Shown here piece after piece: positions 42,127-51,081 of a stretch of DNA of 64,000 nt. Source of the DNA: Miltoncostaea sp963771025 (lineage in GTDB: Bacteria; Actinomycetota; Thermoleophilia; Miltoncostaeales; Miltoncostaeaceae). The stretch is from the NCBI GenBank assembly GCA_963771025.1, contig CAVYRL010000001.1, forward strand, positions 434,001 to 498,000, given 5' to 3'. The translations under genes were made by a program, and so were the position numbers. Under the pieces are notes generated by a model, which saw only the letters and a program-made list of their open reading frames with translations, was not told where the DNA came from and ran no database searches. Every line of letters begins with the position of its first letter. Position 1 is the stretch's first letter.

Positions 42127-43791
42127 TCACACGGCCTCGTCCTCCCTCAGGCACTGGTGAACGAATGCGATCGCCATGCTGCCCTCGCCCACCGCCGACG
42201 CGACCCGCTTCACGGGGCCGAATCTGACGTCGCCGCACGCGAATATGCCGGGGACGCTGGTCTCGAGGAGGTACGGATCCCGTTCGAGCGGCCACTTTCC
42301 CGTGCCGTTCACGTCGGAGCCCGTGAGCACGTAGCCCTTCGGGTCGAGCGCGATCTCGGGTGGGAGCCAGGCGGTCTCGGCGTCCGCGCCGATGAAGATG
42401 AACAGTCCACCCGACTCCAGCCGGGTCGTTCCGCCGGTCGCGGTGTCGCGGACATCGATCGCCTCGAGCGCGGTGTCGCCGTGCACGGCCGCCACCTCCA
42501 CGTGGAGCAGCGTGTGAATGTTCGCCCGGGTGGCGAGCTGGTCGAGGAGATAGCGCGACATGGTCGCCTCCAGCGCCTGCCCGCGGCAGAGGATGGTCAC
42601 GCTCCGCGCATGGGCGGAGAAGAACATCGCCGCCTGGCCCGCCGAGTTCCCCGCGCCGATGATGTGGACGTCCAGGCCGTGGGCGTTCGACGCCTCGCTG
42701 CGCGCGGCGCCGTAGTAGACCCCCCGACCGACGAGGCGGTCCAAGCCCTCGATCGCGAGATGCCGCCAGGAGACCCCACAGGCGAGGATGATCGTTCGCG
42801 CCCGCAGGACGTCGCCGCCATCGAGGTGGGTCTGGCGCGTCGCCGGGTCGATGCGCGTGATCGACCGCGTGACGATGACCTCGGCGCCCAGCCTGCGTGC
42901 CTGCTGGAGCGCCCGGCTCGACAGCTCGTCCCCCGACACCCCCGAGGGGAAGCCGAGGTAGTTCTCGATCCGCGATGACGTGCCCGCCTGGCCCCCGGGA
43001 GCCTCGCGCTCGACCACGATCGTCCGGAGCCCCTCTGAGGCTCCGTACACGGCCGCGGCCAGCCCGGCGGGCCCCGCGCCGACGATCACCGTGTCGTACT
43101 CCGCGACCGCGGGCTCGGTCGCGATGTCGAGCAGCTCGGCCACCCGTCGCAGCTGCGGTCGCACGACGGTCTTGCCGTTCACGACGCGGATCACGGGGTA
43201 GTCGCTCTCGGCCGGCAGCGAGTCGGACCACTGCTCGACGTCGGCGGGCACGTCCGGTTGGAGCCACGTGAAGGGGACCTGGTTGCGATCGAGGAAGCGC
43301 CTCAGCTCCGCGCATGCGGCGTCCCTGCTGTGGCCGAGGACGATCGCCCGGGGCGGCCCGGATGCGGAGACGATGGCCTGCCAGCCCCGGGGCCCGCTGA
43401 TCCGGTTGCCGGCAAGGGCTCCCACCTTCGTGCCGACCTCCGGCGCGACGGCGGCGATGGCGTGATAATCGCGCGGCTCGATCCGCACGACGCGCGACGG
43501 CTCGGCCGCCCGCAGCCCGGCGGGTTGGCGCATCCCGAGCGCGATCGACATCTCGCCGAACACTTCGCCGGCGCGGCGTTCGCCGATCACCTGCTCAACG
43601 CCATCGGTGACGGCGACCACCTCCATCCGACCCTCGAGCACGCCGAACAGGGCCCTCTCGTCTCCCTCGTGCACGGCGTATGCGCCCGGGTTGACCGAGA
43701 TGTCGGCCGCGGCACGGCACAGCCGTTCGCAGTCGGCTCGATCGAGAGTCGCGAAGACCTCGAACCGCCCGATCTCCTCAGGAGTCACCAT
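42127..43791 (-). CDS. cNMP-binding, thioredoxin-reductase-like flavoprotein without the redox Cys pair
   Basis: 554 residues. 1-115: cyclic-nucleotide-binding domain ('YAVHEGDERALFGVLEGRMEVV', 'GEVFGEMSIALG'). 145-215: thioredoxin/glutaredoxin-like segment ('AIVLGHSRDAACAELRRFLDRNQVPFTWLQ'). 225-554: thioredoxin-reductase fold with FAD motif 'VIVGAGPAGLAAAVYGASEGL', 'GGQAGTSSRIENYLGFP' and NAD motif 'IIGAGNSAGQAAMFF'. Where thioredoxin reductases have CATC, this protein has 'VYYGAARSEA', so it cannot reduce a disulfide through that pair. The architecture recurs in actinobacteria. A signal-controlled NAD(P)H oxidoreductase is the safest description. Confidence 0.87.
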   Translation of the reverse strand: MVTPEEIGRFEVFATLDRADCERLCRAAADISVNPGAYAVHEGDERALFGVLEGRMEVVAVTDGVEQVIGERRAGEVFGEMSIALGMRQPAGLRAAEPSRVVRIEPRDYHAIAAVAPEVGTKVGALAGNRISGPRGWQAIVSASGPPRAIVLGHSRDAACAELRRFLDRNQVPFTWLQPDVPADVEQWSDSLPAESDYPVIRVVNGKTVVRPQLRRVAELLDIATEPAVAEYDTVIVGAGPAGLAAAVYGASEGLRTIVVEREAPGGQAGTSSRIENYLGFPSGVSGDELSSRALQQARRLGAEVIVTRSITRIDPATRQTHLDGGDVLRARTIILACGVSWRHLAIEGLDRLVGRGVYYGAARSEASNAHGLDVHIIGAGNSAGQAAMFFSAHARSVTILCRGQALEATMSRYLLDQLATRANIHTLLHVEVAAVHGDTALEAIDVRDTATGGTTRLESGGLFIFIGADAETAWLPPEIALDPKGYVLTGSDVNGTGKWPLERDPYLLETSVPGIFACGDVRFGPVKRVASAVGEGSMAIAFVHQCLREDEAV

Positions 43792-44010
43792 GCGAGGCAC
43801 CCACGGGTGGAGTTGGCGGCATTCGCCGCCCGCGGGACGCCCGCCATCACCCCAACGACCTGAATGGTCAGCGCCTGCCCCCTCGCCAGGGTCGTAACGT
43901 TGCCGCGCGGCTCGCCCCCGGCAGCGTCGCTCGGAAGCTCGCCCTCGCCACGAGGCCGGGCCGCGCACGTCAACGGTTTCGAAGGACCTTACGCCTCCGC
44001 CCCGGGGCCC

Positions 44011-44042
44011 GTCGGGCGCGGGAGATTCGAACCCCCGGAGCC
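44011..44042 (-). pseudogene. tRNA T-arm/acceptor remnant (minus strand)
   Basis: On the minus strand GGGGGTTCGAATCTCCC followed by GCGCCCGAC forms a well-paired T-arm with an acceptor-like 3' strand. No anticodon arm or 5' acceptor (CGGGCGC) precedes it. It lies in the gap between the cNMP/TrxR-like gene and the ABC exporter. Confidence 0.4.
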
Positions 44043-44198
44043 GGATCATCCGTGACCCCCGCCCTCACATAGGCGGTGCTCCGACGGTAGTCTCCTTATC
44101 GGCACTACGGGGGGACATAATAGGGATGGGGATTGGGCGTTTGCAGGTAAAAACTGCGAACATTCGCCCACAATTGCCGCGCGGAGCCGCACGAGTGG

Positions 44199-44936
44199 TC
44201 AGGCCGTCCGCCTCCGCATCGTCGCCGCCCCGAGCGCCAGGGCGGCCAGGGTGCATCCGACCACCACGACGATGTCCACGACGAAGCGCGTCCCCAGATC
44301 CTCCGGGCTCATGGCCCGGGCCAGCGCGTCGTAGGCGTACGTCACGGGCAGCACGTTGGAGATCGCCTCCAGCCATCCGGCCATCTCGTCGCGGGCGACG
44401 AACAGCCCGCACAACAGGAGCTGGGGCAGGACGATGGCCGGCATGAACTGCACGGCCTGGAACTCGCTCGACGCGAAGGCGCTGACGAAGAGCCCGAGCG
44501 CCACGCCGAGGAGGGCGTTGAGTAGCGCGAGGGCCACCAGGATCCACGCCGAGCGCTCCGTGTCGAGACCGAGCGGGCCGAGGGTGACGATCGAGACCAG
44601 CGCGGTCTGGATCAGCGCGACCAGGCCGAAGGCCAGGGCGTAGCCCGCGAGCAGGTCGAGCTTGCCCACGGGCATGCTCATCAACCGCTCGAGCGTGCCC
44701 GAGGTGCGCTCGCGCAGCATCGCGATCGAGGTGACGATGAACAGCGTGATGAGGGGGATCAGGCCGAGCATCGGTCCGCCGATGCGCTGGAAGGTCCCCG
44801 GCTGGCCGTCGAAGGAGTAGCGCAGGATCACCATCAGCACGCAGGGCACCACGAGCAGCAGGGCGATCGTGCGAGGGTCGCGGCGCAGCTGGCGCAGCAC
44901 GCGCTCGGCGATCGCCGATGTCGTCCTCCCGCTCAT
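44199..44936 (-). CDS. ABC-2 type exporter permease
   Basis: 245 residues with six spans. The cytoplasmic start 'RVLRQLRRDPRTIALLLVVPCVLMVILRY' and the conserved 'MLRERTSGTLERLMSMPVGKLDLLAGYALAF' identify the ABC-2 family used for drugs or polysaccharides. The rest has 'FQAVQFMPAIVLPQLLLCGLFVARDEM' and 'LPVTYAYDALARAM'. ATGA overlap with the ATPase gene upstream. Substrate unknown. Confidence 0.9.
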   Translation of the reverse strand: MSGRTTSAIAERVLRQLRRDPRTIALLLVVPCVLMVILRYSFDGQPGTFQRIGGPMLGLIPLITLFIVTSIAMLRERTSGTLERLMSMPVGKLDLLAGYALAFGLVALIQTALVSIVTLGPLGLDTERSAWILVALALLNALLGVALGLFVSAFASSEFQAVQFMPAIVLPQLLLCGLFVARDEMAGWLEAISNVLPVTYAYDALARAMSPEDLGTRFVVDIVVVVGCTLAALALGAATMRRRTA

Positions 44937-45649
44937 CGCGCCACCTCCGCGGCCTCGATCAGCCGGAGAAACGCCTCGCCGAGGTCGTGCGTGCCGGTCT
45001 GGGCGCGCAGCTGGTCGGGGGTCTCCACGGCCATCAGGCCGCCCTCGCGCATCAGGACGAGGAGGTCGCACGCGGCGGCTTCGTCCATCACGTGGCTCGA
45101 GACCAGCAGGGTGGCGCCGTCCTCCACCAGTTGGTGGAAGGTCCTCCAGAGGTCGCGGCGCAGGAGCGGGTCGAGGCCCACCGTCGGCTCGTCGAGCACC
45201 AGCAGTCCGGGCGAGCCGAGCAGCGCGACCGCCAGCGACACGCGGGCGCGCTCGCCGCCGGACATCCTCCCGACCGGCTGGTCGCCGCGGTCGGACAGGC
45301 CGACGATCTCCATCACCCGCGCGGGGTCGTCGGCGGGCGCGGCGACGATGCGCGCGAAGTGGCGCAGGTTCTCGCCGGCAGTCAGGTCCGCGTACACCGA
45401 GGGCGCCTGGGTCACGTAGCCGACCTGCCGTCGCAGCTCCGGCGCGCCGGCCGGCAGTCCGAGCACCGTCACGTCTCCGCCCTGCACCCGCTGCACGCCG
45501 ACGATGGCACGCATGAGCGTGCTCTTTCCGCACCCGCTCGGGCCGAGGAGGCCCGTGACCCTCCCGGCCGGCACGGACAGCGCGAGATCCTGCAGCACCG
45601 GCCGCCCGCCGCGCGTCACGTCCAGCCCCGACACCACAACTGCGTCCAT
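44933..45649 (-). CDS. ABC transporter ATP-binding protein
   Basis: 238 residues. Walker A 'GLLGPSGCGKSTL', Q-loop 'VGYVTQAPSVYADLTAGENL', signature 'MSGGERARVSLAVALL', Walker B 'LLVLDEPTVGLDP', H-loop 'LLVSSHVMDEA'. Typical DRA-family exporter ATPase. AGGGAG precedes the ATG; coupled to the permease by ATGA overlap, forming the complete exporter as a dimer of each. Confidence 0.93.
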   Translation of the reverse strand: MDAVVVSGLDVTRGGRPVLQDLALSVPAGRVTGLLGPSGCGKSTLMRAIVGVQRVQGGDVTVLGLPAGAPELRRQVGYVTQAPSVYADLTAGENLRHFARIVAAPADDPARVMEIVGLSDRGDQPVGRMSGGERARVSLAVALLGSPGLLVLDEPTVGLDPLLRRDLWRTFHQLVEDGATLLVSSHVMDEAAACDLLVLMREGGLMAVETPDQLRAQTGTHDLGEAFLRLIEAAEVAR

Positions 45650-45787
45650 CGCGCGCTCCCTCGATCGTGACCACCCGCTGTCCCGTGCGGAAGCTAGCGA
45701 TCGCCACTGCGGCGCGAAGCGCGACCTGATCCTGCGCGCGCTCGCGCCGGCCGGCCCCGCTGCCGGCACGGGCCTCCGGGAACGCCT

Positions 45788-45821
45788 GCGCCCGCCGGCC
45801 GCCTGGGCGGCCGGCGGGCGC
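45788..45821. terminator. Hairpin after the alpha/beta hydrolase gene
   Basis: A perfect 16-bp inverted repeat (GCGCCCGCCGGCCGCC and complement) with only 2 bases between arms, 6 bases after the hydrolase stop. Very stable; probable terminator, also insulating the ABC operon. Confidence 0.75.
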
Positions 45822-45827
45822 TCTGCG

Positions 45828-46625
45828 TCATGCGGCGAGAACCTCGTCGAGCCAGCCGTCGATGGCCTCGGCGGTCTCCTCCCAGCCGGGGGCGCCCATC
45901 AGCAGGTGGGGGCGGCCCTCGAACTCCAGGTGGTCGGTGCGCGCAGGGCTCTTGGAGGCCTTCGTGAACTCCGCCCTGGTCACGCTGGCCGGGACGGTGT
46001 GGTCCTTCCCGGCGCCGACGAACAGCAGGGGCGCGCGCTCGCCGTTCGTCCAGTCGAGCTCGGTGGCGGGGTGCAGATGGAAGTTGGCGAAGCCACCCTC
46101 ATAGAAGATGCGCCCGGTCTCGGGGACGGCGTACGTGTCGTAGGCGGCCCTCGCGTCGTCGGGCGCGAAGGTGTTGACGAACCCGTAGGTGAACTCCTCG
46201 AGCGTCAGGGGCACGATGCCGTGGCGCGTGGAGGGGTGCGCCAGGGCCGGTGACGCGGCCTTCAGCGTCGAGAACGGCAGCTTCAGAATCCCCTTGGGCG
46301 GCGCGGGGCTGATGGCGACGCCGGCGCGGCCGAGCCCGCGGTCGAGCAGGAGTTGCGTGAAGAGGCCGCCGAACGAGTGCCCCATGATCACAGGGGGCTC
46401 GCCGAGCCCGCGGACGACGCCCTCCATGTGATCGACGATCTCCTTCACGCCGAGGTCGGCGAGATCGTCGGCGTGCTCACGCTGCTCCTCGACTCCGGCC
46501 TGCTTGCGCGGCCACTCGGGCGCGGTGACGTCGTATCCGCGCGATCCGAAGAAGCCGGCGTAGTTCTCCCAGCTCTCCGATGAGAGCCAGGCTCCGTGGA
46601 TCAGCACGAGGGGTGGCTTGGACAC
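45828..46625 (-). CDS. Alpha/beta hydrolase
   Basis: 265 residues. 'PPLVLIHGAWLSSESWENYAGFFGSRGYDVTAPEWP' (oxyanion HGAW), nucleophile 'VIMGHSFGGLFTQLLLDRG', catalytic acid region 'LLFVGAGKDHTVPASV', His in 'FEGRPHLLMG'. Complete catalytic triad; cytoplasmic; substrate unknown, similar to many esterase-like proteins. GTG start at the beginning of homology. Monocistronic, closed by a strong hairpin. Confidence 0.87.
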   Translation of the reverse strand: MSKPPLVLIHGAWLSSESWENYAGFFGSRGYDVTAPEWPRKQAGVEEQREHADDLADLGVKEIVDHMEGVVRGLGEPPVIMGHSFGGLFTQLLLDRGLGRAGVAISPAPPKGILKLPFSTLKAASPALAHPSTRHGIVPLTLEEFTYGFVNTFAPDDARAAYDTYAVPETGRIFYEGGFANFHLHPATELDWTNGERAPLLFVGAGKDHTVPASVTRAEFTKASKSPARTDHLEFEGRPHLLMGAPGWEETAEAIDGWLDEVLAA

Positions 46626-46723
46626 AGGCGCTCGCCTTTCCGGCAGGGGGCAGGGGCTCCACGCTATGCGAGAGATCGCGGGCGCTTCAATATCCGCGCC
46701 GTAACCGCGCCGATGGGATGGGG

Positions 46724-46755
46724 CGGGCCCGCCGGCGAGAAGCCCGGCGAGCCCG
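46724..46755. terminator. Hairpin after the ferritin-like gene
   Basis: A 12-bp stem with one C-A mismatch and an 8-nt loop, 13 bases beyond the ferritin-like stop codon. Probable terminator. Confidence 0.55.
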
Positions 46756-46768
46756 CGGGTCGTGATCG

Positions 46769-47479
46769 CTACGGGACGATGAAGCCGGTGTCCCCGACGA
46801 CCTTCAGCACCTGCTTCATGTTGGCGTGGCCGTTGAGGATCTCGTTCTTCCCGGCCGGCATCCGGCCGGGAACCATCGAGCGGGCCCACGCCGCGTGGCG
46901 CGCCTCGATGGCGAGCACCTGCGCGGCCACCAGGATGTACGCGGTCCTCTTGATGCGGTAGCTCTGACCGGTGTACGCCGCCACACCCGTGTCCTCGAGG
47001 GACACCGCGGTGGCGAGGAACTCGCCGGGGTTGGTCGGGATGCCCTTGAAGTCGAACTTCGGCGACGGCACCGCGGCCGAACCGAGGGCCTTCGTGAGGA
47101 AGTTGACATGCGCCGCCTCATGCCCCGCCACGATCTCCGCGAAGGTCCTCATGTCGCCGGTGAGGGCGTTGCCCGCGACGGCCTGGCGGTAGAACTCGGC
47201 CTCCAGGTACTCGAGGGTGAGGGCGAAGTTGAGGATCGCCGCGTCCTGCTTGGCCGACCGGGTGTCCGCGCCCAAGGCGGTGCCGGAGAGCCCTCCGAGC
47301 AGGAGGCCTCCGCCGGCGAGCGCGCCGCCGCCCATGGCGGCCTTGCGCAGCAACTGCGCCCGGGTGTCGCCCGTCGCGGCCGCCTCGCGGAGCGCCGGGT
47401 CGTCGGCGACGGCGGACGCCGCCTCGCGGACGGCCCCGTCGCTGTCCACCTGGGCCAGGTCGATGTGTCGTTCCGACAT
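46769..47479 (-). CDS. Ferritin-like domain protein, exported
   Basis: 236 residues. An unusual N-terminal region of about 45 residues leads to 'LLRKAAMGGGALAGGGLLLGGLSGTALGA', a signal-like or membrane segment. Then a four-helix ferritin-like domain: 'LNFALTLEYLEAEFYRQAV', 'EIVAGHEAAHVNFLTKAL', 'SLEDTGVAAYTG', 'LAIEARHAAWARSM'. Each helix gives a Glu or ExxH iron ligand, so a di-iron centre is likely. Members of this group are secreted or surface proteins of unknown role, often stress-induced. GAGGGG precedes the ATG. Confidence 0.85.
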   Translation of the reverse strand: MSERHIDLAQVDSDGAVREAASAVADDPALREAAATGDTRAQLLRKAAMGGGALAGGGLLLGGLSGTALGADTRSAKQDAAILNFALTLEYLEAEFYRQAVAGNALTGDMRTFAEIVAGHEAAHVNFLTKALGSAAVPSPKFDFKGIPTNPGEFLATAVSLEDTGVAAYTGQSYRIKRTAYILVAAQVLAIEARHAAWARSMVPGRMPAGKNEILNGHANMKQVLKVVGDTGFIVP

Positions 47480-47659
47480 TCTGCGTTCCCCTCGTCGTGC
47501 CGCGCGCCCCAGCGGGCGGGCGCGGCCTGTTGCGGTCGAGGGGGGTACTGATCACCGCGGGAAACGGATCACTCCCCGGTCGCCCAGGGTTCCCGTGGGA
47601 CACGGGTCGGTTTGGGAACCACGCGCCTCGACATCGCGGCGAGGCTCCCCTCGCCGCGA

Positions 47660-48085
47660 TCACCCCTCGGAGGGGATCTCGGCGCGGAGCATCTCCAGGA
47701 ACTCCTCGGCGCGCCCCGCCTGCTCGACCTGCGCCACCGGGGCGAGCGCCTCCAGACGGTCGAGCGCGGCGTCCAGCCGCTCGAGCGCGGCCTCGATCTC
47801 GGACGGGTCCCCCGCGCCGACATTCGATCCGGCGTCCCGGAAGGCCGTGGCAGCCTCGGCCACGTCGAGGGAGGCCCGGATCAGGTCGATGCGGTAGCCG
47901 TCGATCCGCTCGAGCGCCGGCCCGAGCAGCCGGCTCCACACCACTCCCTGCCCGAACATGCGCTGATAGTCGGAGAGTCCGGGCGCGTCGAGCACCGCCC
48001 GCATCATCGCGGCCGCGTCCGTGACGCGCGCGAAGGAGGCGATCTGCCCCTGCGCCGCGCCGGGCGGCGGTTCGTGCGCGCTCAT
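47660..48085 (-). CDS. Uncharacterised helical protein
   Basis: 141 residues, acidic, no Cys, no signal. 'ARVTDAAAMMRAVLDAPGLSDYQRMFGQGVVWSRLLGPALERIDGY' and 'EIEAALERLDAALDRLEALAPVAQVEQAGRAEEFLEML' predict helices, the latter a coiled coil. No family recognised. Stands alone, divergent from the DNA ligase gene 65 bp away. Confidence 0.6.
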   Translation of the reverse strand: MSAHEPPPGAAQGQIASFARVTDAAAMMRAVLDAPGLSDYQRMFGQGVVWSRLLGPALERIDGYRIDLIRASLDVAEAATAFRDAGSNVGAGDPSEIEAALERLDAALDRLEALAPVAQVEQAGRAEEFLEMLRAEIPSEG

Positions 48086-48150
48086 GGCCCGAGCCTAGCT
48101 GCCGCCGACGGCCGGCCCGGCCGTCGCGGGCCACTAGGATCGTCGTCGCA

Positions 48151-49110
48151 ATGTCACTTCCGCTGGCGCCGCCGATAAAACCTCAGCTGGCCAGGTCGGC
48201 CACGCGGCTCCCCGAGGGCGAGGGGTGGCGCTACGAGCCCAAGTGGGACGGCTTTCGCACGCTGGTGTTCCGTGACGGTGACGAGGTGTACCTCCAGAGC
48301 CGCGGCGGCAAGCCGATGAACCGCTACTTCCCCGAGGTGGTGGAGCAGGTGGGGGCCATGCCGGCGGACCGGGTCGTGCTGGACGGCGAGATCGTCGTCG
48401 AGGTCGACGGCGTCCAGCAGTTCGACCTGCTCGGCCAGCGCATCCATCCGGCCGAGTCGCGCGTGCGGATGCTGGCCCGCGAGACGCCCGCCCGGTTCAT
48501 CGCGTTCGACCTGCTGGCCGCCGCGGACGACGCGCTGCTCGAGCGGGCCTACGACGGTCGCCGCGCGCTCCTCGCGCAGCTCGATCTGGGGGCCGTCGAG
48601 ACCTCGCCGAGCGTCACCACCACCGCCGACGCGGCGCAGTGGCTGACGGGCGCGTCCGAGGGGGTCGTCGCCAAGGAGGGCGGTGCGCGGTACCTGCCCG
48701 GTGAGCGCAAGGGCATGGTCAAGATCAAGCGCGTGCGCACCGCCGACGTCGTCGTGGTGGCCTTCCGCTTCGGCAAGCTGGAGGACACGGTGGGCTCGCT
48801 GATCCTCGGCCTCTACGACGACGACGGCCGGCTGCACGTGGTGGGCCACACCTCCGGGTTCACCGCCGCGCAGAAGCGCGACCTGGTCGAGATCCTCACC
48901 CCGTATCGCACCGGCGAGCGCGGCTCGGGCGAGCCTTCGCGGTGGAAGCCCGATGAGGAGTTGATGACCGAGGGACTGAGGCCGGAGCTGGTCTGCGAGA
49001 TCGCCTTCGACCACATCACCGGCAACCGCATACGTCACGGCACCAAGCTGCTGCGCTGGCGCGACGACAAGGACCCGCGCGACTGCACGCTCGACCAGCT
49101 CCGCGGCTGA
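48151..49110 (+). CDS. ATP-dependent DNA ligase (LigC-like)
   Basis: 319 residues: nucleotidyltransferase plus OB-fold, no extra domains. Adenylation motif I 'EPKWDGFR' with Lys near residue 31, motif III 'RVVLDGEIVVEVDG' and 'FIAFDLLAA', motif IV 'ASEGVVAKEGG' and motif V 'KGMVKIKR' are present. The size and lack of Ku or primase domains match mycobacterial LigC, a minor ligase in backup repair. No Ku gene is in the window. The start is the only ATG before motif I. Confidence 0.9.
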   Translation: MSLPLAPPIKPQLARSATRLPEGEGWRYEPKWDGFRTLVFRDGDEVYLQSRGGKPMNRYFPEVVEQVGAMPADRVVLDGEIVVEVDGVQQFDLLGQRIHPAESRVRMLARETPARFIAFDLLAAADDALLERAYDGRRALLAQLDLGAVETSPSVTTTADAAQWLTGASEGVVAKEGGARYLPGERKGMVKIKRVRTADVVVVAFRFGKLEDTVGSLILGLYDDDGRLHVVGHTSGFTAAQKRDLVEILTPYRTGERGSGEPSRWKPDEELMTEGLRPELVCEIAFDHITGNRIRHGTKLLRWRDDKDPRDCTLDQLRG

Positions 49111-49146
49111 TCCCGCGCGGTCAGGCCTTGCGCGGCCGGCCCGGGG

Positions 49147-50133
49147 TCAGGCGGGCTGGGGGAGGGGCTCCGGGGCGGTGCGGCCGAACCGGGTGCCCAG
49201 CAGGCCGAGGGCCAGCAGCCCGATCATCAGCGAGGTGCCGAGCGCGGTGACCTGGATGGCGAGGCTGAACGCCAGCGCCGTGCCGGTCGGCACGCCGTGG
49301 GCGAGGGCCAGGGCGGGCACGAGCACCAGCTCGCGTGCCCCGGCGCCGCCGGGGGCGCCTGGCAGGATGCCGGCGATCACGATCACGCAGAAGGTCAGCC
49401 CGGCCGCGGCGGGGGAGATGCCGAACGCTCCGAGCAGAGCGCCGAGGCTCACCACGCGGGCGAGGATGGCACCCAGCCCGAGCAGGGAGGCGCTGCCCGC
49501 CGCACGCGTGTCGGTGAGGATGCCGGCCCCATGTGCCAGCCGTCGCCCCGGGCGCAGCACCCGGTCGGGGAGGAGCCGTGTCAGGCGCCCCAGGCCCGCG
49601 AAACGCCACACGAGCGCGACGACGACACCGCCGGCGAGGACGGCGGCGGCCGTCCATCGCAGGCCCGCCGCCGGGCCAGGGAAGGGCGTCGCCAGCGCGA
49701 TGGTCATGACCACGGCGGCGGTCACGATGCCGTCCAGCACCTTGTATCCGGCGAGGCCGCCGGTGATGCGCCATGTGCCGGCGCTCCTGCCGCCGGGGTG
49801 CCGTCGCACGAGCGCGACCCGGACGCCCTCGCCCAGGCTGGCCGGCAGGAGCTCGCACGCGGCGCGTGACATCCAATGCATGCCGAGCCCGGTGCCGACG
49901 GACATGCCGCCCACGCCGCCCGCCTCCTGGCAACGCACCCACATGGCCCCGGAGAGGGTTCCCGAGAGGGCGTACATCACGACGGCGAGGGCGAGCCACC
50001 GTGGGTCGGCGCCGGCGAGAGCGGATCCCACGGCGCCGGGGTCGATGCCGCGCAGCCCCATGAAGGAGAGACTGATGGCGCCCAGCACGAGCACCCCGGT
50101 GAGAATGGACCGCCGGGTGGCGAGCCGCCGCAT
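49147..50133 (-). CDS. Lysylphosphatidylglycerol-synthase-type flippase-like membrane protein
   Basis: 328 residues, about eight spans, of the UPF0104/LPG_synthase_TM family: 'AVVMYALSGTLSGAMWVRCQEAGG', 'ELLPASLGEGVRVALVRR' (the conserved 'lP...ge..R...l'), 'GYKVLDGIVTAAVVMTIAL', 'CVIVIAGILPGAPGGAGARELVLVPAL' (glycine-rich PG motif). These proteins flip or transfer lipids; the aminoacyltransferase domain of true MprF is absent. Convergent with the ligase gene; the PAP2 gene upstream is divergent. Confidence 0.83.
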   Translation of the reverse strand: MRRLATRRSILTGVLVLGAISLSFMGLRGIDPGAVGSALAGADPRWLALAVVMYALSGTLSGAMWVRCQEAGGVGGMSVGTGLGMHWMSRAACELLPASLGEGVRVALVRRHPGGRSAGTWRITGGLAGYKVLDGIVTAAVVMTIALATPFPGPAAGLRWTAAAVLAGGVVVALVWRFAGLGRLTRLLPDRVLRPGRRLAHGAGILTDTRAAGSASLLGLGAILARVVSLGALLGAFGISPAAAGLTFCVIVIAGILPGAPGGAGARELVLVPALALAHGVPTGTALAFSLAIQVTALGTSLMIGLLALGLLGTRFGRTAPEPLPQPA

Positions 50134-50285
50134 GGCGGCTGGGGCGTGGGTGAGGGGGCGAATCAGGAGGGGGGTCCGGGTGGTCCCGGCGCAGGGAAGG
50201 GTAGCAACGGGGTGTCACGGCATCCCAATGTCCGGTATCGGCGAAAAGAAGCGGCGCGATAGCGGCGTGGGGCGGATAATCACGA

Positions 50286-51068
50286 ATGGCGGTTTTTCAC
50301 CTGCCGTCCGCGGCGACGCGGGCGGCCCGGCGGGGCGAGCGGGCCGGGGTCTTCCCCGGATGGGGGATCCTCGGGGTTCAGGCGCTGCTCGTGGCCGGCG
50401 CGGCGCTCTGCTACTTCGGCGTCCGCGACCTCACCGAGGGGGCGAGGGCGACGGCGACGGCCAACGCGCGTTCGCTGCTCGATCTCGAACGGTCGCTCGG
50501 GATCAGCTGGGAGCGCGGTCTGCAGTCGCAGGTGATCGGCAACGACGCCCTCGTGACGGCCGCGAACTGGATGTACATATACGGGCACTGGCCCGTGATC
50601 ATCGCCACGATCACATGGCTCTTCGTGCGCCACCCGGCCGACTTCTACCTGCTGCGCAACGCGCTGTTCATCTCGGGCGCGCTCGGTCTGATCATCTTCG
50701 TGGCGTTCCCCGTGGCGCCCCCGCGGCTCGGCATACTCGAGGTCGTCAACACGGTCACCCAGCGCTCGAGCTCCTACCGCACCCTCCAGCCGCCCGCCCT
50801 GGTCAACCGCTACGCGGCCGTGCCCAGCCTGCATTTCGGGTGGAACCTGCTCGTGGGAGTCATGGTCTGGCGGGTGTCGCGCTCGCCGGCGATCCGGGCG
50901 CTGGCCGTGCTGATGGTCGTGGCCATGGGGTTTGCCGTGGTCGCGACCGCGAACCACTACGTGATCGACGTCGCGGCGGGCGCGGCGGTCGCCCTGACGG
51001 GCCTCGCCGCCGCGACGCTGCTGCCCCTCGTGCGACGCACCCCCGACTGGGCCGCGAGCCGGGACTGA
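50286..51068 (+). CDS. PAP2-superfamily membrane protein (paralogue of the 7.5-kb gene)
   Basis: 260 residues. 'GWGILGVQALLVAGAALCYFGVRDLTEGARATATANARSLLDLERSLGISWE' and later spans are collinear with the 7.5-kb protein ('ANAHRVLGLERWAGLDLE' there). Active site: 'YAAVPSLHFGWNLLVGVMVW' and 'TANHYVIDVAAGAAVAL'. Five or six spans; lipid phosphate hydrolysis or head-group transfer. The GDPD-like gene follows after 13 bases, so both probably act on phospholipid or teichoic-type substrates. Confidence 0.85.
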   Translation: MAVFHLPSAATRAARRGERAGVFPGWGILGVQALLVAGAALCYFGVRDLTEGARATATANARSLLDLERSLGISWERGLQSQVIGNDALVTAANWMYIYGHWPVIIATITWLFVRHPADFYLLRNALFISGALGLIIFVAFPVAPPRLGILEVVNTVTQRSSSYRTLQPPALVNRYAAVPSLHFGWNLLVGVMVWRVSRSPAIRALAVLMVVAMGFAVVATANHYVIDVAAGAAVALTGLAAATLLPLVRRTPDWAASRD

Positions 51069-51081
51069 GTAACCTCTGAGA

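Noticed and set aside
49178..51079. 633-codon plus-strand frame
   Set aside because: Antisense to the flippase-like gene and frame-shadow of the PAP2 gene; both real genes have clear motifs.
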